DNA of 64,000 nucleotides from Collinsella tanakaei (GTDB lineage Bacteria; Actinomycetota; Coriobacteriia; Coriobacteriales; Coriobacteriaceae): NCBI RefSeq assembly GCF_021531055.1, contig NZ_JADYTL010000006.1, positions 62,001 to 126,000 of the forward strand, read 5' to 3'. Shown piece by piece: positions 31,799 to 40,571 of this stretch (position 1 is its first letter; each line of letters starts with the position of its first letter). The notes under the pieces were generated by a model. It saw only the letters and a program-made list of their open reading frames with translations, ran no database searches and was not told where the DNA came from. The position numbers and the translations under genes were made by a program.

Positions 31799-32162
31799 AG
31801 CCCCTCCTCGATTCCAGATGGCGGCATCCGCCTTGCCCGGGCACCGCCGACCGCATGGTATACGTTCACCGCGAAAGTGTACGCCAGCACGAGCGACGCG
31901 TCTCGGCACACCTCTGCGCGACACAGCCTTGCAAAGTGATGCGCGCGGCGACGCCACGACACCCGCGCCATGGGCCGCTCACCGTCTCGCGACGCACACA
32001 TCTCCCCACATGACCTGCACCTCATGCGCGCTCGAACACCGCCCCGATATGCATCCATGCAACGAGTCGGAGTCGTTGCGCCCCTGATGGGTGTGAACGT
32101 TCCCAGTCGGTCATAGAATGAACCCGTCGACCCATACGCAGGCACAAGGAAAGGGGCAACCC
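31799..32162. other. 364-bp divergent interval with a GCAACGA dyad
   Basis: The only notable structure is GCAACGA (32059-32065) paired with TCGTTGC (32073-32079), a dyad about 85 bp before the amylosucrase start. It looks like a LacI-type operator, but no LacI regulator is in the window. No small ORF with a ribosome site was seen. Confidence 0.45.
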
Positions 32163-34109
32163 ATGGCGGACACGACGAGGACCACGGCGAGCGCAACCCC
32201 CGCCTCCCCTACGACGGCATCGGACGCGACGACGACCGCCCCAGCGAGCAAAGCCGCCATGCGCATGACGCGCGCCCGCGCCGATGCGATCTTCGCTGAG
32301 CGCCTGGCGCGCCATCACGACGAGTTGCGCTGGCTCTACATGGAGCTCTACGACAACGGCGACATGTTCGCGGAGCTCTGCGACGAGATGAAACGGTTCT
32401 TCGACGCGCGCGACAACAAGCTCAAGAAGCTCGACCTCGCGCGCGAGGAAGCCGGCGCCTGGTACCGCGCCACCGACATGGTCGGCATGCAGATGTACAT
32501 CGACAACTTCGCCGGCACCATCAAGGGCGTCGAGAAGAAGCTCGACTATATCGAGCGCTGTCACGTCAACTACATCCACCTCATGCCGTTCCTCGACACG
32601 CCTGCCGACAAGAGCCGCTCGGACGGCGGCTATGCGGTCTCCGACTTCCGCCGCGTCAAACCCGAGCTCGGCACCATGGGCGACCTCGCGCATCTCGCCG
32701 CCACGTGCCATGCGAAGGGCATCAGCCTGTGCATGGACTTCGTCATGAACCACACCTCCGACGAGCACGAATGGGCACAGCGCGCCCGCGCCGGCGAGGG
32801 CGAGTACATGAGCCGCTACTTCTTCGTGCGCGACCAGGGCATCATCGACCGCTACACGCGCGACGTGCCGCAGGTCTTCCCCACCACCGCACCCGGCCAC
32901 TTCACCTACCTGCCCGAACTCGACCAGTGCGTGATGACGCAGTTCTACCCGTACCAGTGGGACCTCAACTACCGCAACCCGCGCGTCTTCAACGAGATGA
33001 TGTACAACTTCCTGTTTTTGGCAAACCAGGGCATCGACATCATCCGCATCGACGCGGTCCCCTACATCTGGAAGCAGCTCGGCACCAACTGCCGCAACCT
33101 CAAGCAGGTCCACACCATCGTGCGCATGATGCGCATGATCGGCGAGATCGTGTGCCCGGGCATCGTGCTTCTGGGTGAGGTCGTCATGGCGCCGGTCGAG
33201 GTCGCGCCGTACTTCGGCACCGTCGAGAAGCCCGAGTGCCACATGCTCTACAACGTGACCACCATGGCGACGACCTGGAACACCGTCGCGACGCGCGACG
33301 CGCGCCTGCTGCGCCAACAGACCGACATCGTGTGCTCGTTGCCCCGCAGCTACACGTTCCTCAACTATCTGCGCTGCCATGACGATATCGGCTGGGGCCT
33401 GGACTACGGGACGCTCTCGACGTGGGGCATGGCCGAGGTGCCGCACAAGCAGTATCTGAACGACTACTTCCAAGGCCATACGCCCGGCAGCGTCTCGCGC
33501 GGCGAGCTCTACAACGCCGACCCCGTCACGGGAGACGCGCGCTTCTGCGCCACCACCGCGTCCATGTGCGGCATCGAGGCGGCCGGCTTCGAGGGCGACG
33601 ATGCGGCGATGGATATCGCCATCCGCAAGGACATCATGCTGCACGCCTATATGTTCACGCAGTCGGGGCTGCCCATCATCTACAGCGGCGACGAGGTCGG
33701 CCAGGTCAATGACTACGCCTACAAGGACGATCCCGAGAAGGCAGAGGATTCCCGCTACATCCACCGCGGCGCGTTCGACTGGGACCTCGCGGAGAAGATC
33801 GAGGAACCGGGATCCGTCCAGCAGCGGATCTTCGACACCCTGCGCGCGCTTGAGGATATCCGCCGCGGCGAGCCGGTTTTCTCGGCGGATGCCGATGTGC
33901 ACACCAAGGACTACGACGACACCTCGATCCTGTGGATCGTGCGCAGCCGTGGCGGCAAGACGTTGCACGCCGTGTTCAACTTCAGCGACGATGCCAAGAC
34001 GATCTGGATGCCCGAGACCGCCGAATACACCGACCTGGTGAGCGGCGAGACGGCCGAGATCGCGACGATCGCCATGCCGAGCTGGGGTTTTGTCTGGATG
34101 CTGCGCTGA
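32163..34109 (+). CDS. Amylosucrase-type GH13 glycoside hydrolase
   Basis: A 648-residue cytoplasmic GH13 protein of the amylosucrase/sucrose hydrolase group. Motifs: SDGGYAVSDFRRV, MDFVMNHTSDEHEWA, nucleophile IDIIRIDAVPYIWK (D297), acid/base VLLGEVVMAP (E339) and RCHDDIGWG (H406, D407). The 42-residue spacing of nucleophile and acid equals that in Neisseria amylosucrase. It should split sucrose and either hydrolyse it or build alpha-glucan. The first 45 residues are Thr/Ala-rich and look disordered. No sucrose transporter or fructokinase is adjacent. Confidence 0.87.
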   Translation: MADTTRTTASATPASPTTASDATTTAPASKAAMRMTRARADAIFAERLARHHDELRWLYMELYDNGDMFAELCDEMKRFFDARDNKLKKLDLAREEAGAWYRATDMVGMQMYIDNFAGTIKGVEKKLDYIERCHVNYIHLMPFLDTPADKSRSDGGYAVSDFRRVKPELGTMGDLAHLAATCHAKGISLCMDFVMNHTSDEHEWAQRARAGEGEYMSRYFFVRDQGIIDRYTRDVPQVFPTTAPGHFTYLPELDQCVMTQFYPYQWDLNYRNPRVFNEMMYNFLFLANQGIDIIRIDAVPYIWKQLGTNCRNLKQVHTIVRMMRMIGEIVCPGIVLLGEVVMAPVEVAPYFGTVEKPECHMLYNVTTMATTWNTVATRDARLLRQQTDIVCSLPRSYTFLNYLRCHDDIGWGLDYGTLSTWGMAEVPHKQYLNDYFQGHTPGSVSRGELYNADPVTGDARFCATTASMCGIEAAGFEGDDAAMDIAIRKDIMLHAYMFTQSGLPIIYSGDEVGQVNDYAYKDDPEKAEDSRYIHRGAFDWDLAEKIEEPGSVQQRIFDTLRALEDIRRGEPVFSADADVHTKDYDDTSILWIVRSRGGKTLHAVFNFSDDAKTIWMPETAEYTDLVSGETAEIATIAMPSWGFVWMLR

Positions 34110-34313
34110 GAACGCAGGGGCTTCCTCTTTATCTCTATAAAGAACGGTTTACGGTGCGCTTTACGGTAGGACGGCCGAGTATAAACGTCGGCGCCTAACG
34201 CAAACGAGCTGGTAGCGCGCCTATAGGCTCAGCGGTCTACTCGGCAGGTCCCCCATAAACCGCACCGTAAACGCGCATGCGTTTTTCCGGGAGCGCTCGA
34301 CGCCCCGAACGCG
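34110..34313. other. Interval with CGCACCGTAAAC inverted repeats
   Basis: GTTTACGGTGCG near 34147-34158 has its complement CGCACCGTAAAC at 34261-34272, forming a wide inverted repeat. The small dyad AAACGCGCATGCGTTT then runs into TT. It probably holds the transcript ends of the converging amylosucrase and GTPase genes. Confidence 0.4.
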
Positions 34314-36317
34314 CTATCCTCGCGCGAAAAACGAGGCGTCGGCTTCGCGCCAGGGGCGCAGGCGTGCGGGATCGACCGTCACGTGCGCACACTCGGCGAC
34401 CTCGTGCCATTTGACGGTATACCCCGCCCCGTGCGCACAGAAGACCGAATCCGGCGTGTTGGGCAGATCGGCCTCCGGATCGTAGGCCGCTTCGGATATC
34501 ACGCGGTCCGCATCGTGGCACTCCCGATACCCGGCATACTCGAGCGCCAGGCGACCGAGCCCCGCGGTGTAGCCCGTCACATCGAGCGCATACTCGCGCA
34601 TCTCGGATGCCGGTGCGAACCCGACGAGCGTGGCGACCTCCCCCGCCGTCGCCGGCGGATCGAACGACGCCCCCATGCGCTGCAGGTCGGCGAGCGCCCG
34701 CCCGACCTTGTCCGCGGGCACGACCAGGCGGAATCGGTACCAGGGCTCCAGCAGCTCGCAGGCCCCCTGCTCGCGAGCGCACATGAGCGCCTGCCGGATG
34801 GCGCGGTAGGTCGCCTGTCGAAAGTCACCGCCCTCGGTATGCTTGGCGTGCGCGCGACCGGCGAGCAGCGTGATGCGCACGTCGGTGAGCGGCGAGCCGG
34901 TCAACACGCCGAGATGCTCGCGCTCGAGCACGTGGGTGAGGATCAGCCGCTGCCAATTGCGGTCGAGGTCGTCCTCCGAGCAGCACGTACCGACCTCGAT
35001 TCCCGTCCCGCGCGGCGCAGGCTCGATGAGCAGGTGGGCCTCCGCATAGTGCCGCAACGGCTCGAAGTGGCCGACGCCCTCCGCAGACGCGCGCAGCGTC
35101 TCCTTGTACAGGATGCCGCCCGGGCCGAAGTCGACGGAAAGACCGAAGCGCTCCGCAAGCACCTGCTGCACGACCTCGCGCTGCACGGCGCCCATGAGCT
35201 GCACGTGCACCTCCTGCAGATGCTCCTGCCAGCTCACGCCGAGCAACGGATCCTCATCGGCGAGCTCGCGCAGGGCACGCACCACCGTGTGCACGTCGTT
35301 GTCGCTGGGAAGCACCTGGTAGGACAGGACGGGGGCGAGCAACGGTGCCGGACCCTGCGACTCGGCGCCGAGTGCGCTGCCGGGCATCACGTGCGAGAGC
35401 CCCGTCACCGCGCAGATGCGCCCCGCGGGGACCTCCGTCACCGTTTGGAACGAGTCCGCCTGGTAGATACGGACCTGATCGGCCTTCTCCTCCCACGCCT
35501 CGCCGCGGTCGGTGCCCGAGACGAACATCTTCGCGCGCAGCGTACCGCCGGTGACCTTGAGCCAGGCCAGCCGCTCACCGCGCGCCGAACGGCTCACCTT
35601 GTACACGCGCGCGGCGAATTCGTCAGACCAGGTGCGTTCGGGCATGAACGAGGCGATGCCGCGCAGCAGGTCCTCGACGCCGTCGCCGCGCAGCGCCGAC
35701 CCGGCGAACACGGGGAAGATGCGGCGCTCGGCGACCAGCCGGCGAAGCGTCGCGGGGGCAAGCGCCCCGGCTTCGAGGTACTCGTCGAGCGCCTCCTCGT
35801 CGGCCGCTGCGGCATCCTCGGTCGCCGCCTCGTCGGCGGCGAGTAGGGCCGCACCGTCCAAGCACATCGGATCGAGTCGCTCGCGGACCTGTTCCATCAG
35901 AGCCTCCGGATCGGCGGTGGCGAGGTCCATCTTGTTGGCGAACAGGAACGTCGGCACCCGATAGCGCGCAAGCAGGTCCCACATGGTCTCGGTGTGCCCC
36001 TGCACGCCGTCGTTCGCCCCGACCACGAGCACCGCGCAGTCGAGCGCGCGCAGGGTGCGCTCGGCTTCGGCGGAAAAATCGACGTGCCCCGGAGCGTCGA
36101 GCAACATGTAATGGAAATCCTCGAAGTCGAACGACGCCTGCGAGGAGAAGATCGTGATCCCGCGCTCGCGCTCCATGGCGTCGCTATCCAAGTGCGCATC
36201 CCCGTGATCCACGCGCCCGCGCGTGCGAATGGAGCCCGCCGCGAAGAGCATGGCCTCGGCAAGCGTCGTCTTGCCCGCATCCACGTGGGCGACAAGCCCC
36301 ACGACCGCCTGCTTCAT
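34314..36317 (-). CDS. TetM/EF-G-like translational GTPase
   Basis: A 667-residue GTPase with G1 GLVAHVDAGKTTLAEAML, G3 LLDAPGHVDFSAEAERTL and G4 FANKMDL, followed by EF-G-like domains II to V. It has the domain arrangement of ribosomal protection proteins such as TetM (639 residues) but the C-terminus ends with a distinct TPDSVFCAHGAGYTVKW segment. An Ala/Glu/Asp-rich insertion of about 25 residues lies in the G domain (DEAATEDAAAADEEALDEY). It may rescue stalled ribosomes or protect against a ribosome-binding drug; tetracycline resistance should not be assumed. GGGGAGG precedes the ATG. Confidence 0.85.
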   Translation of the reverse strand: MKQAVVGLVAHVDAGKTTLAEAMLFAAGSIRTRGRVDHGDAHLDSDAMERERGITIFSSQASFDFEDFHYMLLDAPGHVDFSAEAERTLRALDCAVLVVGANDGVQGHTETMWDLLARYRVPTFLFANKMDLATADPEALMEQVRERLDPMCLDGAALLAADEAATEDAAAADEEALDEYLEAGALAPATLRRLVAERRIFPVFAGSALRGDGVEDLLRGIASFMPERTWSDEFAARVYKVSRSARGERLAWLKVTGGTLRAKMFVSGTDRGEAWEEKADQVRIYQADSFQTVTEVPAGRICAVTGLSHVMPGSALGAESQGPAPLLAPVLSYQVLPSDNDVHTVVRALRELADEDPLLGVSWQEHLQEVHVQLMGAVQREVVQQVLAERFGLSVDFGPGGILYKETLRASAEGVGHFEPLRHYAEAHLLIEPAPRGTGIEVGTCCSEDDLDRNWQRLILTHVLEREHLGVLTGSPLTDVRITLLAGRAHAKHTEGGDFRQATYRAIRQALMCAREQGACELLEPWYRFRLVVPADKVGRALADLQRMGASFDPPATAGEVATLVGFAPASEMREYALDVTGYTAGLGRLALEYAGYRECHDADRVISEAAYDPEADLPNTPDSVFCAHGAGYTVKWHEVAECAHVTVDPARLRPWREADASFFARG

Positions 36318-36405
36318 GTGCGCCTCCCCGCCGTCGAATCGCGCGTTTCGCGCTCACGATGGTAGCACGCTCGCGACAGTGGGCAAACCGGCCTTGCGGG
36401 CACCG

Positions 36406-36864
36406 CTACACGCCGGAAACGCGCTCGATCGCCATCGCGCAGCGGGAATCGCCCGCGATGATCGAGCCCTTGAGCTCGACTGTGAAACGCTCGGCAGCCC
36501 ATAGCTCGTGCAAAGCGAACGACACCCCCTGACGCGAGCAGGCGCACAGAGCCGGTGTGTTCACATGCCCCTGCGTATGGAGCGGACAGGTGCATGACAA
36601 AAACGACAGCGTCCAGGCGCGACCGGGCTGATCGACCGTGGCAGCGAGGCCGGAAACCTCGTCGAGCGCACGGAAGAACGCGTCGAGGTCGCCGTCCACC
36701 CGTTCGAACAGCTCGCCGTAAAATCCCAAGGTGCCACGGGCAAGGCAGCTGCGCGCACACGCTTGGAGCATCCGATCGCGCTGCGCCGCCGCCAACCCGT
36801 TGACGCCCTGGAAAAACCCCGTGAACCAAAATCCCAAGTCCGTGCGCTCGTTGTCGCTCGCCAT
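36406..36864 (-). CDS. Small cysteine-rich protein (DUF6144-like)
   Basis: A 152-residue soluble protein. The second half has the spacing SCTCPL, then CACSRQGV, a Glu, VELKGSIIAGD and C before the end (about residues 90-145). This CxCP ... CxCS ... E ... SIxxGDxxC pattern recalls DUF6144/aminothiazoline-carboxylate hydrolase-like proteins, and may bind a metal. The first half is helical. GGGGGTGG precedes the ATG at 36864. I cannot assign a reaction. It is divergent from the phosphoesterase gene. Confidence 0.65.
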   Translation of the reverse strand: MASDNERTDLGFWFTGFFQGVNGLAAAQRDRMLQACARSCLARGTLGFYGELFERVDGDLDAFFRALDEVSGLAATVDQPGRAWTLSFLSCTCPLHTQGHVNTPALCACSRQGVSFALHELWAAERFTVELKGSIIAGDSRCAMAIERVSGV

Positions 36865-37107
36865 GGATCCACCCCCTCGGTCGCGCTCGATGTCCTGCTT
36901 GTACCCGCCGACGGCACCCCGCCGACACCCCTTCCCTCGACCATTCGGCGGATGAGGCGAAGACGGACTGCGCGCTGTCCCCACGATCGCCCCGCATGGG
37001 AAGTGAAACGTCCCGAGGCATCGGCCGAACACATGCATGATTTCGCCGCGTTGGGGAATGATGTGGTCACGACGGCGCCGATGCGAAACGTAAAGGAGGG
37101 CACGCCG

Positions 37108-37944
37108 ATGAAGCCGATGACGCATGCGATCGACATCGCGAGCGCGCGGGTGCCCGCCGCCTTCGACGGCTTTCGCATCGCGCATATCTCCGACCTGCAT
37201 AACACGTCGTTCGGAACGCGCAACGAACACCTCCTGCACGCCATCCGCGCCGCCCGGCCGGATATCGTCGCCATCACGGGCGACCTTGTCGATTCCCGGC
37301 ACACCGATTACGATGTCGCCCTCGCGTTCATGGCGGCGGCGGAGCGCATCGCGCCCGTCTGCTACGTGATGGGCAATCATGAGACGCGCTTGGCATGTCG
37401 CGCCCGCGAAGCACGTGCCGTGGCGGCATACGCGCGGGAACGCGGCGTGACGGCACCGGAGCCGGATTTCGATTTCCGGAACTTCGAGCGAGCATTGGAC
37501 GCCATCGGCATCCACGTGCTTCACGACCGGGCCATCCGGCTTCGTCGCGATGACGCGCACCTCCGCGTCGTCGGACTCGATGACCCGCGATGTCCTCGCC
37601 CGCGCGGTGTCCTCCCCCGCCATCCCGATCCCTCTCGTCTGGTCGCGCAGGATCCGGAAACCTATACCATCATCCTCGCGCATCGGCCGGAGCTGTTCTC
37701 CAGCTACGCCCAAGCGGAGGCGGACCTCGTGCTCGTCGGCCATGCGCATGGTGGGCAGATTCGCCTCCCCTTCATCGGCGGGCTCTACGCACCGGGGCAG
37801 GGCATCCTTCCCCGCTACGACGCCGGCCCGTATCGGTCCGGGCGCACCGTCATGGTCGTGAGCCGCGGCCTTGGCAACATGGCGCCGATCCCCCGCATCA
37901 ACAACGACCCCGAGCTCGTGGTCGTCAGGCTCCATCGCGCATAG
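37108..37944 (+). CDS. Metallophosphoesterase (YkuE/YaeI-like)
   Basis: A 278-residue calcineurin-like phosphoesterase with the metal ligands in order: ISDLHN, ITGDLVDSR, VMGNHETR, ILAHRPE and GHAHGGQIRLP. The GHAHGGQ motif and C-terminal GLYAPGQGILPRYDAGPY segment are typical of the YkuE/YaeI group that cleaves UDP-diacylglucosamine-like or other phosphodiesters; the substrate is unknown. No signal peptide is seen, unlike some relatives. AAAGGAGGG lies 8 nt before ATG 37108. Confidence 0.87.
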   Translation: MKPMTHAIDIASARVPAAFDGFRIAHISDLHNTSFGTRNEHLLHAIRAARPDIVAITGDLVDSRHTDYDVALAFMAAAERIAPVCYVMGNHETRLACRAREARAVAAYARERGVTAPEPDFDFRNFERALDAIGIHVLHDRAIRLRRDDAHLRVVGLDDPRCPRPRGVLPRHPDPSRLVAQDPETYTIILAHRPELFSSYAQAEADLVLVGHAHGGQIRLPFIGGLYAPGQGILPRYDAGPYRSGRTVMVVSRGLGNMAPIPRINNDPELVVVRLHRA

Positions 37945-38105
37945 GGCGCATCGGCGTCATGCGCTTCGAACGCCTCGTCACTCGCCGAAGGCATCGGCGC
38001 CCACCCATGGACACGATGGGAAAATGGGGTCACCAGCCACCATCGCTGGTAATAAGGGGATGAAACGAACACGTCCCCAACCGGCCCATCTGCGAAAGGA
38101 ATGCC

Positions 38106-38480
38106 ATGTTCGACCACATCATCATCCACGCGTCAGATCCCGCCGCCATGGCCGCCTACTATGAGCGCGTGCTCGCGACCGTGGGCTATCGCAAGGGCGT
38201 GGAGTACCCGGGCGGCACGCAGTTCGTCGACGACGAGACGGGTGACGCCGTCTGGATCTCGGCTGCCAAGGAGGGCATCGCCCCCGCGCCGAGCCACTAC
38301 GCATGGCGCGCCAAGACCACCGATGACGTCCAGGCGTTCTACGAGGCCGCGCTCGACGGCGGTACCGACAACGGCGCCCCGGGCCCGCGCGACTACCATC
38401 CCGGCTACTACGCTTGCTTCGTGCTCGACCCCGAAGGCAACAACATCGAGGCCGTGCTCCACGATTACACGGCGGGCTGA
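38106..38480 (+). CDS. VOC-family (glyoxalase/bleomycin-resistance fold) protein
   Basis: A 124-residue protein with the two beta-alpha-beta-beta-beta units of the VOC fold: opening FDHIIIHASDPAAMAAYYER, metal-ligand type HYAWRAKTTDDVQAFYEAAL and ending YACFVLDPEGNNIEAV. One His and one Glu fit the metal site. Substrate is unknown. AAAGGA lies upstream of the ATG. The DUF2087 gene follows 34 bp on. Confidence 0.88.
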   Translation: MFDHIIIHASDPAAMAAYYERVLATVGYRKGVEYPGGTQFVDDETGDAVWISAAKEGIAPAPSHYAWRAKTTDDVQAFYEAALDGGTDNGAPGPRDYHPGYYACFVLDPEGNNIEAVLHDYTAG

Positions 38481-38514
38481 TACGCCGGAACGCCCCTCAT
38501 CCTAGGAGGCACCC

Positions 38515-38796
38515 GTGACCGACGATATCGCGCATATCGACGCCGAGTTCCGTCGCCGTTTCACCGACGCGACGGGCCGGGTTGCGACCATACCGCGCAA
38601 GGACATCTATCGACAGGCGCTGCTGCGCTACGCGACGGACCGCTTCGAGGTGAGCCGCACCTACACCGAGCAGGAGGTCACCTTCATCCTGCTGGGCATC
38701 GTCGATGATCACGCCTGGTTGCGGCGTATGCTCGTCGATCTCGGATACCTCGAGCGCAGCGACGACGGACGCGCATACCGTCGTGTTTCGGCATGA
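38515..38796 (+). CDS. DUF2087 family protein
   Basis: A 93-residue protein starting with GTG after AGGAGG. The segments RVATIPRKDIYRQALLRYAT, EVSRTYTEQEVTFIL and RRMLVDLGYLERSDDGRAYR are characteristic of DUF2087, a winged-helix-like domain often attached to regulators. As a free protein its role is unknown. It probably shares a transcript with the VOC gene. Confidence 0.87.
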   Translation: MTDDIAHIDAEFRRRFTDATGRVATIPRKDIYRQALLRYATDRFEVSRTYTEQEVTFILLGIVDDHAWLRRMLVDLGYLERSDDGRAYRRVSA

Positions 38797-38967
38797 CATG
38801 AGGCGTTTCGCGGGCAAAGGTACCGCCGAGCCGTCAGCCCATCGATCGGTGCTGCCCGTGTTTTACACGAAGCTTTACATGAGCGTTACAGAGACGTTGA
38901 ACCGCGCGGGTACGATCGCGATAAGCCTCGGGGTAACCGCGAGGATCGAATCGACGAAAGGAATACC

Positions 38968-39048
38968 ATGGTCGCCTTCGTTCGCCCGCCGACCAGCGAC
39001 GAAATGCAATATGCCGGGGATATCATCCGCGGAAAAACGCTCCCGTGA
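38968..39048 (+). CDS. Short ORF, probable original N-terminus of the next gene
   Basis: ATG 38968 follows CGAAAGGAATACC, the best ribosome site in this interval, and opens a 26-residue ORF (MVAFVRPPTSDEMQYAGDII then RGKTLP) with native-looking codon use. It ends at TGA where the hydrophobic reading frame of the next entry takes over in another frame. This suggests a frameshift joining the two, or a coupled leader peptide. Confidence 0.4.
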   Translation: MVAFVRPPTSDEMQYAGDIIRGKTLP

Positions 39049-39511
39049 CGTGCTCATCATCGTCGCATCCACGATCCTCGGTGCGATATTCGGCGTCATC
39101 ATCGGGTTTTCCGGAGCGGCTGCCAACGATGAACCCGTCAATCCGACGTTCGTCCTCACCTGCCTCGGCATCGTCGCCGTCACGTTCGCCATCGTCGCCG
39201 CAATGGTTCTCTTTTCCTATCGCTCCCTCAAAGCGACGTGCGAGGCCTGGACGCCGGCGCGCGTCATCGTCGCCATCGTGGGCATCATCATCGCGTACAG
39301 GCTGTTCAACAACGTGCGCCTCTCCCTGTTCATGGGCGACACGATCCAGCAGATCGTCATCGTCAACGCCATGGGTCTCGTCTTCGCCCTGCTGTTCTTG
39401 AATCTCGGCGTCCGGTTCCTCTTCATCATCTATTGCATGATCACCGGCCGCGATGAAGACAAGATCATCACACGCAACATCTCGGCGAGCCACGAGAAGG
39501 AGCGGAAGTAA
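39011..39511 (+). CDS. Small multi-pass membrane protein, apparent 5' frameshift
   Basis: The frame encodes about 166 residues with four hydrophobic helices: VLIIVASTILGAIFGVIIGF, VLTCLGIVAVTFAIVAAMVL, VIVAIVGIIIAYRLF and VNAMGLVFALLFLNLGVRFL. The family is not recognised. ATG 39011 has no ribosome site, and GTG 39050 is another option. The well-placed start at 38968 lies in a different frame, so the intact gene would need a shift near 39040. Codon use matches neighbours. Confidence 0.55.
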   Translation: MPGISSAEKRSRDVLIIVASTILGAIFGVIIGFSGAAANDEPVNPTFVLTCLGIVAVTFAIVAAMVLFSYRSLKATCEAWTPARVIVAIVGIIIAYRLFNNVRLSLFMGDTIQQIVIVNAMGLVFALLFLNLGVRFLFIIYCMITGRDEDKIITRNISASHEKERK

Positions 39512-39687
39512 GGGACGCAAGCCATCGGCGATACGATCGCGAGCCGGCCTTCTCGGGTACCATAGGGAAAGGCATCGGAGAATCCGCCGACCTGCCCGGC
39601 AGCCTTTGAGATATGCTCGATCGGACATGCGACCGGTCAGGGAAGCCCTCTCCGTCTCCGCCTACCCACCCCGACGAAAGGCCGCCC

Positions 39688-40557
39688 ATGCATCTTCGCG
39701 CCGCGATCATCGCGCTCGCCTGCCTCGGTGTCGTCGTCGGCATCGCCGGCTGCACGGCAAACGGCACGCAGCGCACCGAAGGCAGCGATACGAAACGGCA
39801 GGAATTCGAGGGCACCGCGATAGTCCTTCGTCTGGGAAACGACAGCCTGCTGTTCGTCGATCGGGATACCGAGACACCGTTCGTCCCGACCGCGATCGAC
39901 GACGCCGAGATCATCGGCATCGACGGCGCCACCACCGCACCCGAGGACCTCGAGCCTGGTAACATCGTGCGCATAACCGGCAACGGCATCATGCTCGAGA
40001 GCTATCCCGGACAGTATCCCGGTATCACCCGCGTCGAGGTCATCGACGAAGGGACGCCCGAGGATGCGGAAGCCTACGACGAGCTCGTCGCCCAACTCTG
40101 GAACGAGCCCGACCCCTCGCAGCCGGCAAGCGCCTCGCTCGACTACACCACCGATCTCGCGGCGGTCTCGCTGATGCCCCTCACCAACGGTTACACCTGG
40201 AGCTTCAAGGAAGACGGACGGATGCGGACCGTCGTGGCGGACGTCCCCCATCCCACTCAGATCTCCCGCGACGACATCCCCGATGCGCGTATCGATGGTG
40301 CGGTCGAGGCCACATTGGCCCTCGACCGTCCCGCCCGCTCGGTGTCGGTCACGCGCTGGAGCGAGGACGACATCGCAGCGGCTGCCGAGAAGGCCGGATC
40401 TTCTTCGGACATCGATGCGGACGCGCTTTCCGGCGAGCAAGTCGAGTGCGCACTCGTCGACAGCACGGCGACGCTCACCATCGAACCCGGCTGGCGCTAC
40501 TGCGTGAAGGCCACCTTCGACGAGGGCGCCGTGAACTACGTGTTCACGACGCGGTAA
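39688..40557 (+). CDS. Predicted lipoprotein
   Basis: The 289-residue product has a lipoprotein signal (hydrophobic core then VGIAGC lipobox), so it should be anchored on the outer face of the membrane. After an S/T-rich linker comes a small beta domain (FEGTAIVLRLGNDSLLFVDR, IVRITGNGI) similar in style to DUF3221-like domains, then a second domain ending ALVDSTATLTIEPGWRYCVK. No enzyme motif is visible. It precedes an ABC ATPase gene by 14 bp, and may be a companion of that transporter. Confidence 0.75.
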   Translation: MHLRAAIIALACLGVVVGIAGCTANGTQRTEGSDTKRQEFEGTAIVLRLGNDSLLFVDRDTETPFVPTAIDDAEIIGIDGATTAPEDLEPGNIVRITGNGIMLESYPGQYPGITRVEVIDEGTPEDAEAYDELVAQLWNEPDPSQPASASLDYTTDLAAVSLMPLTNGYTWSFKEDGRMRTVVADVPHPTQISRDDIPDARIDGAVEATLALDRPARSVSVTRWSEDDIAAAAEKAGSSSDIDADALSGEQVECALVDSTATLTIEPGWRYCVKATFDEGAVNYVFTTR

Positions 40558-40571
40558 ACGAAAGGTCCGCC

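Noticed and set aside
34314-36317. Acquired tetracycline resistance gene
   Set aside because: Domain layout is TetM-like, but it has a distinct C-terminus and insertion, ordinary genome codon use and no mobile DNA beside it.
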